A DNA stretch of 64,000 bases from positions 61,015,740 to 61,079,739 of the forward strand of contig NC_082691.1 of NCBI RefSeq assembly GCF_949987515.2, given 5' to 3'. Origin of the DNA: Delphinus delphis. Its lineage: Eukaryota; Chordata; Mammalia; Artiodactyla; Delphinidae. The notes under the pieces were generated by a model. The model made no database searches and had not been told where the DNA came from. It worked only from the letters and a program-made list of their open reading frames with translations. The stretch's first letter is position 1, and the number at the start of each line of letters is the position of its first letter. Position numbers and translations under genes: made by a program. Below are positions 38,701 to 47,700 of the stretch, one piece after another.

Positions 38701-41700
38701 TCTTAGTGACATCACTGTGGACTCGCTGGCAATGCTGAGTTGTGATGGTTCTCCAGCATTGTATCTGTTAGGTGTTGCTGTGTAACAAACCCTAAACCTG
38801 AGGGGCTTTGAATAACCATTTATTTAGCTTACAGCTCGGTGGGTTGGCAATTAGGGTGGCCTCAGCTGGGCCCCAGCTAGCATCTACAGGTTGCGTCAGT
38901 GGCTTTGCTAATCGTATATTTCTTATGTCTCTGGTGCCCCTGCTGGGACAACTGGCCTGACTGATCCCTCTGGTCTCTCAGGATCTAGCAGACTATTTAG
39001 GTTTGTCTTCATGGTGATGGCAGGATGGAGAGGACAGAGTATGTAAAGCCTCTTGAGGCTTAGTCTTTTTTTTTTTAATAAATTTATTTATTTTCTTTAT
39101 TTATTTTTGGTTGTGTTGGGTCTTCCTTGCTGCGCACAGGCTTACTCTAGTTGTGGCGAGCAGGGGCTACTCTTCATTGTGGTGCGCGGGCTTCTCATTG
39201 CGGTGGCTTCTCTTGTTGTGGAGCACGGGCTCTAGGCATGCGGGCTTCAGTAGTTGGGGCATACGGGCTCAGTAGCTGTGGCTTGCGGGCTCTAGAGCAC
39301 AGGCTCAGTAGTTGTGGCGCATGGGCTTAGTTGCTCCGTGGCATGTGGGATCTTCCCGGACCAGGGCTCGAACCCATGTCCCCTGCATTGGCAGGCAGAT
39401 TCTTAACCACTGCGCTACCAGGGAAGTCCTGGCTTAGTCTTGGAACTGGCAAAGCATCACTTCCTACCACAGCCTGTCGCCCGAAGCAAGTCGCAGGCCA
39501 GCTCAGAGACAAGGGTGAGCAAGAGACTTCAACTCTGATGAAAGGAACTGCAAAATCACATTTCCAAGACTGTGGAATCAGGAATGCGTGGTTAATTGAG
39601 ACCATTTTTGCAACCAGTCTACCACAGTCATTTGTGTTTTAACAGGTACCAGATGTTTTGAAAGCACTGAATTAAAATTGGGCAAATATATAATTATTAT
39701 GTGCAAAAAAAAAGTGTTTTTCCTATTACTGTGCTCTTTAGTCAGAAAGATATAACAAAATCCAAGAATTTCATTTGTCCAGGGACTATCAAGCCCCAAA
39801 CATTCCTGGTCTAGAGTCTTCTACCATGTGACTTCATTAACCTCTTCAATGGCCTCTGTGGCTGTTAGATGTTCCAGGGTGCATTTGCTGCCGTCACTTA
39901 CTGATAAAGTCCAGTTTGAACCTTCGGAGCCATTTCATTTCCTCATCTTTGCTGAGACTTTGGCAGATAAGAAGGTGCTGAAGTCCTCCTGAATAAAGAG
40001 AGCTGGCATTCCTCAGTGCCCGCTTCTTTTTCAAGATTCCTGAGTTGGATCCAAAAAAAAAGTCCTCTGGGGTATAAAACTTCCACTGGTCTCTCTTCAC
40101 ACAAATAAAGATAGGAGAAATAACCGCCAGTGAGCTTTTAACAGGGGCCAGCCAAAGGAAGTCAGCAGTGTTCTAACTTGTCTCCAATAGGACACAAGTG
40201 CCAGATGTTTGAGCCACTAGGTGAAAGACAAGAATTGACCTTTTTGGAGGCAACAAAGTCCATAATGAAGTGACTAATTATGCCTGTTCCAGGATGGAAA
40301 CTCAAGGACAAGCCAATAGGTAGATACACGGGCTGGGTGCCATGTCAGAGTAAGACAGACCATGGCTCTCCTCTCTCAGAACTCTCCTATTGACCCCTTT
40401 GTCATTCAGAGAAAAGGACTTCGGCCCTTGCTGCCTGTCTCATCTTCTTTGCTACCACCCTCCTTGCTGTTCTTGCACATACCAGGCATGCTGCTACCAC
40501 AGGGCCTTTGCACTGACCGCTCCTATGGCCTGAAACACTCTTCCTAAGGTGTCCACGTGGCCCAGTCTCCCTTCCTTCAAGTCTCTGCTCAAGTGGCAGC
40601 TGATCAACCTATCAGGGAGGCTTTTACTCATCATCTCATATATTGATAAAATGAGTCCCACCCTCTCATTCTATATTCCCTCTACCTTGATTTATTTTTC
40701 TTATATTATCACCACCTGACATATTATTTATTAACTGGTTTCTTTCTTTATTTTCTGTCTTCTCCCTCTAAGTGTAAGCTCCATGAAGGCAGGAGCTGTG
40801 TTGTGTTCACTGCCTTACAAATGCCTGGTGCGTAGTGGGTGCTCAGTAAGTATTTGTTGAGTGGAATGTGTGAGTGGGTAGTGTGGTTACTTAGAGCCAT
40901 CAGGCCCAGAAATCAGTGTCTAGTGCTCACAATACTTTTAGCAGCCCATGAAAATGTTTGAATTTCTTTTAAAATTTAAAAAACGTGAACTTTTAGGGTC
41001 AAAGATTATATTTGTCTTTATACCAAAGCAGTCAGGAAACATAATTTTAAAAACATCTTTTAAGGAGGAAGGGGCCCACAGAGGCAAAAGCGCCCAGGGT
41101 CTTCGAAAGTCATAATGTGTCCCTGGCTTAGAGCTCCGAGGGAGGGATCGTTAAAATAAGATATGATGAGTAAACATCACTGGCTTGTATAGAATGTGTA
41201 ATGAGACTTCCATGCAATCCAAGTTCTCTTGGAAACATAGACAGATGGAAAGAGGAAGCCATAGTTCATCTTTTGATAAACCCCAGGCTCTAGAAGCTGA
41301 TTCCTTTCACATCAGTGAAGCCCCCTTGACGCTCTTGAGCTGGTCTTTCCCCACCCACTTCATGGTCTCCTCTCGTGTTTCTAATTGGATTTCTAGGGCT
41401 AGCATTCATGTTCTGAAGGAAAGCCTCCTTCCGTCCTTCCCTTGGTACTTGCTCCCTCTTGGAGCCCTCTCTGCTGCCTGGTTTGCTCTCCTGCACTGAT
41501 GCTGATTCCCGTGGGTCTCACCTTCAATTCGTGCTGCCCAGCTCTCTGCTTCATCCTGGAACGGGCAGGAACATAAGCTGGGCAAGGTTTTGTGCTATCC
41601 TTGTTTCTGCTGCTCACATTATGATAAAAAAAAATGGCTTTTCCCATTTCTCATTAGGTTGGCCACTTAAAAGGTTTTGGAATCTCGGATACGTGGTGTT

Positions 41701-44700
41701 CCCAGACACTTAAGGGGTTGATTCTGTTCCTCAAATTTGTTATCCCTTTAAAGTTCATCTGGCAGATGGGCACAGAGGGAGGCCTTGCCTTGTTTAGAGA
41801 GCAGTCTGGATCCTCCATCTTCTTCTCTGTGTACTATGGAAACAGGTTTGAGACCTTGGATGCAGGAATCCCTGAGGCTGACACCTATATAAAATGTCTC
41901 ACATTGGAGTTGCAGGTGGTAGATCCTGTCCCTGGAAAGGCCAGGTGGGGACCTTCCACTCCTGGTCATGGTCAGTCAGCCATTCTGGAAATGCCCGCCT
42001 TAGACCTCCAGTGGCACTAAGTCCGCCAGGGTGGATGCATAGGTGCAAAGACATTATCTCCTCCACGACCACCTCAAAGAACATTGCAACAGAGAATAAT
42101 GACACCACCACCCTGCCTCAAGAACAGCATTCCACAGTTGAGACTTGTCCCGAGTCGTGTTGTCCAGGTGGCTGTCACACCATAGCCAGAGGAGAGTCAT
42201 CTGTTTGGAAAGCCAGATACCGCGGTCCTGCGCACTTAGTTTCAGCCCCAGGATCGCCTCTTCCATATCTTGCCTTGATTGGCCTGACTTGCGGCATCAA
42301 GTACTTTTAGGCATGATTTAGCACCTGATTGGGTAAACACACTGGAGACTCATGGGCTGAAAAGCTCAGAACCATCAACATTTGCTGGCGTTATAATCTG
42401 ACATGAAAGCTGTGTTTCCTATTCTGCGGCACCAGGAAGTTGGAGGTGTGAGAAGCAAACATTTTTTTCAAGTGTTTTCCACATGTTTTCATGGAGATTA
42501 TAAACTATAGGGGTGCTGGAATAGGAAACATGTATTCTCCAAAATTCCTTTTAGGAAGAGCAGTGTATTTATTCAGAAGAAATGTCTTAATACGCCTCCT
42601 GAGTGGAGGGTGATACTCCAAGGACATATTTAAGCGACTGCAGAACTTCTGTGCAGTAAACAGGGAGAGGAACTTTTTTCTCCTCAGAGCGACAGAGGGG
42701 AAAAAAGGGTAAGAAGTGGCAGTTGGGTGAAAAGGTGTGCAAAGAGTGAGGAGGCCCCAACAGGGGAGCACCCTCCACGCCAGTCGCCCATAATGTCCAC
42801 CAAACACAAATGCTTACTGTGAGCAAGTCGTTGTTGCTGTTGAGTTCAAGAGGCATTGGATTTCAGGTTGGAGTCGATGTGGTAAAGGATCTATGGGGTG
42901 AGGAAGCCAGGTGACCAGGAGACAGAGAGCCCCTTAGAAATGGGCACAAGTCTTTGGGAAAGGGAGCTTTGAACTTCCAGAGTGCATGGAACTGGAAGGT
43001 TCAAGGTCATTGGACCTGGATCCCCAAGGCAGGGTGTCTTCCCACTGACTTCCAAATCACCTCGTCCATTCAGGGAACCTTGAATCTTCTGCTCTCGATG
43101 CAGAAACAAAGTCCTTGTTCACAAAGCGCTGGGAGTGGGGAAAACCTCCCTCGTCAGGAGCTTTTGGGTGGTACACCCGCAGATGTGGGCTGACTGGCCT
43201 AGTGGGTAACGGGACGAGTGTGCCGGCGGCCTTGAGATGAGGAAGGGTGAAGGAGGTCGGGGCAGTCCTGTGTCCTGGGCTGGGGGCACGGAGCCCTGGG
43301 CAGATGACAGTGGAGGTAGAATGGAACAGGAAGGCTGGCGCCACACAGCAGACAACCTGGTGGCTTGAGCTGGGCTTCTCTGGCAGGAGGGGGACAGCGC
43401 GTTGATTCTGGCAAGGACCTGGGGCTGGTCCAGCTGGCCCTCTTGTGTGATAGCTGCTGCACCTGAGGCCTCCACTGGACCCTCGGGAAGAGAGCATCCA
43501 CCAGGCGGTTCACTGACGTGCTGGACAGCGTCCGTCGCTGCCGCCCACACCCTTGCGTTTCTCCCAATTCTACCCACTGAGCTAACTCAGAACTCCTTTC
43601 ACTTTCAGGCGGCAAGACAGGGCAGGGCCCTGGCTCCCGAGCGCCTTCTCCCCGGCTTCCCACCAAAACTATCAGCGGCCCGTTCAACCCCCCTGCATCT
43701 CCCAGGCTAGGCGACGCCTCCGAGGCGCATGGCGTGGCCGGGACGGTCCTTCCTCGCCCCAGCATGCCCGCCCCACCTCCCCCGCCCTTACCCCCGGCCC
43801 TGCCCCCGCCCTTACCCCCGGCCCTGCCCCCGTCCTCCCCCGCCAAAGCCCCGCTGGTGTCCCCACCTGGCCCACCGACCAAGGGGAGCGCCCCGGTGCT
43901 CGCACCCCCTCCGCCCTGTGCACCGCCGCCTCCACCCCCGCCGCCCCCACCCTTGGCTCCCAGTGACAAGGCGGTGAGGCCTCAGCTATCCCGCTTGCAC
44001 CTACCGCCCGTCCCGCCCCCGCTGCCTCTCCTCCCACCTTGCGGGTACCCTGGGCTCAGTGCGGACGCTGCCAGCCCTGCCCAAGATGTGCCGGAGCCTC
44101 CAGCCCCTCCGCTCCCGCCGCCCCCACCGCCCCCGCTCCCCACTTATGCCCCACGCACCCCCAGAGCCTCTCTGCCTGCGCCCCCTTTGCCGGGCGCTAA
44201 CGACAGTGGTGAAGTCCCACCCCCACGGCCCCCCAAGTCCCCATGCTTCCAGGCCCAGCTCCCCGAGCCCAGCGCGCAGGCCTTGCCGGCGCCACCTGCC
44301 CTTCCGGGGTCTCAGACGTTCCCGCAGAAGAAGAGGCCCGGCCGAAGCCCCGGTAAGCACCCCTGTTCTCGTCCGGGGGGGCCGTACCACAGGATCATCT
44401 GGCTGTTGGGAGGTGCTAGGGACACAGCCAGAGGCCTGCTACTGTGGGCCACTTGGGAGCACCTCAGGATGTCTTACTCTTGGGATTTTGTTTTAGAACA
44501 CACCTGTTCAGTGCCCCTGTGGAGCACAATGAAAACGTGTTGTGTGGACTTTATGCTGGAGGTATTCAGGTTAGAGACAAACCAAGGGTGAGGGAGGTCG
44601 CAAGACTTGTCCGAGATCGTGCAGACGACACGCCGGGGCTTCTGGCCTTCATTACCTCGCCATTACTAGCTGTGTGACCCAGGGCAATCACTTAGCCTCT

Positions 44701-47700
44701 CTGTGCTTCCTTCTCACCTGTGAAATGGGGATAGAAATGGTTCCCCCTCATGCGGTTGTTGGAACAGTGAGATCCAGAGAAGGGTTATTTATTTTTACTA
44801 TCACCATTCAGACTTCAAATCTACTCCCAGGGGTCGAGGTGTCTGTGGGTGCAGTTGTTTCCAGAACCCGCTCTCCTGTTTAATTTTTGCCTAAGTTATT
44901 ATAGTCTGGCACCTGGCCAGAATCTTCACTGGCCCTCAGCAGATTAGCTTAGCATTTTGCCATATTTTGGGCAGGTTCTCCAGCTGACTCAGGAAAATGG
45001 AGGGTCCATGTTTTCAGCCAAACATTAAAAATAATCCCTTCACGTATTCAGCAGAGATCATTCTGGATTGAATATACAGGCCCTATGACTGTGATTTCCA
45101 TGAAGTGATGAGGCTTCAATCACTTTTGGTGTCCTTCTAAATGGAAAGCACGCTACACATCCACACACACCCGTGTACACACACACACACACACACTCAT
45201 AAACATATGCACACACTCATGAACACCCACATCCACACACACAGCCCAACACACATCCACAGTTATACATACACACACGTACTCTTTGGTTTTTCAGAAA
45301 ACCTTTTGATGCAGAAAGTTTCTTAAATGTATGCCCTTGAATTAAAAATAATACAAGCTCATTGTAGAGAAAATAGAAAAAAATTGAAATCACACATAAT
45401 AACATCACTCAGAAATAAAAACTGTCATATGTTTCCTTTCTCTTTTTTCTGAATATATCTACATATTTACAGGGTTAATATTAATACTATTTTGTATATA
45501 CTATTTTCTATTCTGTTTTTATTTAGTATTATATTAAAAGCAATTTTGAATACACAACTATATATAAAATAGATAATCAACAAGGATCTACTGTATAGCA
45601 CAGGGAACTCTACTCAATTCTGTAATAACCTATATGGGAAATCTGAAAAAGAAGGGATATATGTAAATGTATAACTGAATCACTGTGCTGTACACCTGAA
45701 ACTAACACAACATTGTAGATCAACTATACTCTAATATAAAATAAAAATTAAATTAAAAAAAGCAATTTTGAAATAATTAGATATTTGTCAAATTGTTAAA
45801 TGTATCTATAAGCATATTAATATGATCATTGATATATGCCATATTTCCAGCATTAGATATTTAAGTTGATTCCATTTTTTGTTATTATGAATAATATTGC
45901 AGGAAATACATTTATAGCAATTGTAGTCTACATTTTGGATTATTTTTTTTAAAGACAGGTTCCTGCAAGGGAATTCCTGATACAAAAAGCAAGAATATTT
46001 TTAAGGCTTTTGGTCACAAGAGATAAGGTTTTAATCATTCTCTTTTCAGCTGACTAATCACCATAAGGTCCAGCATTAGTACTCATGAGCCCTTTCTGAC
46101 GCTTGTGATTCTTAAATGTTCAAGATGTGGTGAAAAAAACCAATGCTTTAGATTCAGAGAGATCTGAATTCAAATCCTGCCTTCCCACCCACTCCTGTGT
46201 AACCTTAGGCCAGTCTTTTTTAATGCCCTTAAACCTTGCTTTTTTCTAATTTGACAAATGGAAATAATAACAGTAAAACACCCTTCACATAGGACTGTTA
46301 TGAAAACTAAGTGAGGAAGTGTGCCTGAAGTGCTTTGCAAGGAGCCGGAGCTCAGCAGCGTGATTTCCTTTCCTTCCCTCTAACCAAGTGCAGGGGCAGC
46401 TTTTCACCCAGAAGAGGGGTCAGCAGCCCCTTAGCCTCTTTAGTCTGCTTGTGAAGCAAGTAAATCCTAGTGGATTCTGGTACAGAGGAAGGGAAGACCA
46501 GGAAGGGAAAGGAAGGGGACTGGGAAAGGAGAAAGGCAGAGAGTGGAGCTGAGAGGGGAGGTGCTCTGATGGCCTTTGGGGAGGAGAGCAGCTGCGGCGG
46601 CCGGGTGCCTTTGCAGGCTCCAGACCTGCACAGCCGAGGCCAGGAGTGGATGCTCGTCTGGCCCCTTTCATGGCGTCTTTGGACGTGAAACTTGGTTTTC
46701 CGTGAACATGATGTTAATTTCTGCTTCAGGCCAACTGCAAGGAAGAGTAAGAGGTTGCAATTGTGAACATCTTGGCACAGATGATAAAGGAGCAGTTGTC
46801 ATCACTCCGAGAGCGAAGTGAAGAGTCAAGGACCTGGGTTGATGTGCCAAGGCAGCAGGTTATTAATTGCCAAGTGGGTCATACAAAAAAGTCTTGGCAA
46901 AGGAGAGTGAGCCTCCCACAGAGGTCATCAGGGAAGAATTGATGAAGTAGATGAGATCTGAGTTGGGCCCTGGTGGGCAGGTAGGGTTTAGATTGACTGG
47001 AAGGAGAAACGAGGGTCTGCAGGGCAGGGGAACAGCGTGAGCGGACCCAGGGGCAGGAGCAAGCCCCCGACAGCTTGTTCATCTAGCCCCGCTCTGAGCC
47101 TCACCTGCACACAGTCCTTCCCTTGCATAGGACTCTGCAGTGGGTCCACTTCTTTGGGCTGTACCATCTGATGATGAGGGTTGATATTATCACAGCAGCT
47201 AATATTTATTGAATGCTTACTACATGCCACTTGAATTTTTTTCTTTTTTTATTGGAGTATAGTTGCTTTATAATAATGTGTTAGTTTATACTGTACAGTA
47301 AAGTGAATCAGCTGTACGTGTACATATATCCCCTCTTTTTTGGATTTCCTTCCCATTTAGTTCACCACAGAGCATCGAGTAGCGTTCCCTGTGCTATACG
47401 GTAGGTTCTCGTTAGTTATCTATTTTTACATGCGACTTGAATTAAATCAACTCACTTAACCCTCTCAACAAACCCAGGAGGTATGTATATTATTATTCCC
47501 ATTTTATAGATGAGGAAACTGAGGCACAAAGAGGTTGTGTTATTATCCCAGCAGGAGAACTGGGGTTCAGTCCCAAGCAGCTTGCCTCCAGAGGCTGCCT
47601 TTTTATCACCGTATCATATTATATCCAAAGATCTCAATAGCTCACCTCTCACAGAAGGTTATAGCATCCACCATGCCCTATCTGAAGGCCTGTATCTGAA

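Noticed and set aside
43199..43969. 256-codon - strand frame rich in Gly, Ala and Arg opposite exon 4
   Set aside because: It is the complement of the proline codons of WIPF3 exon 4; GC-rich sequence has few stops. No family motifs, and the + strand coding is certain.
43734..44591. 285-codon + strand frame as a stand-alone proline-rich gene
   Set aside because: It is the in-frame part of WIPF3 exon 4 read through the donor at 44352 into the intron. Its first codon is GTG, not a real start.
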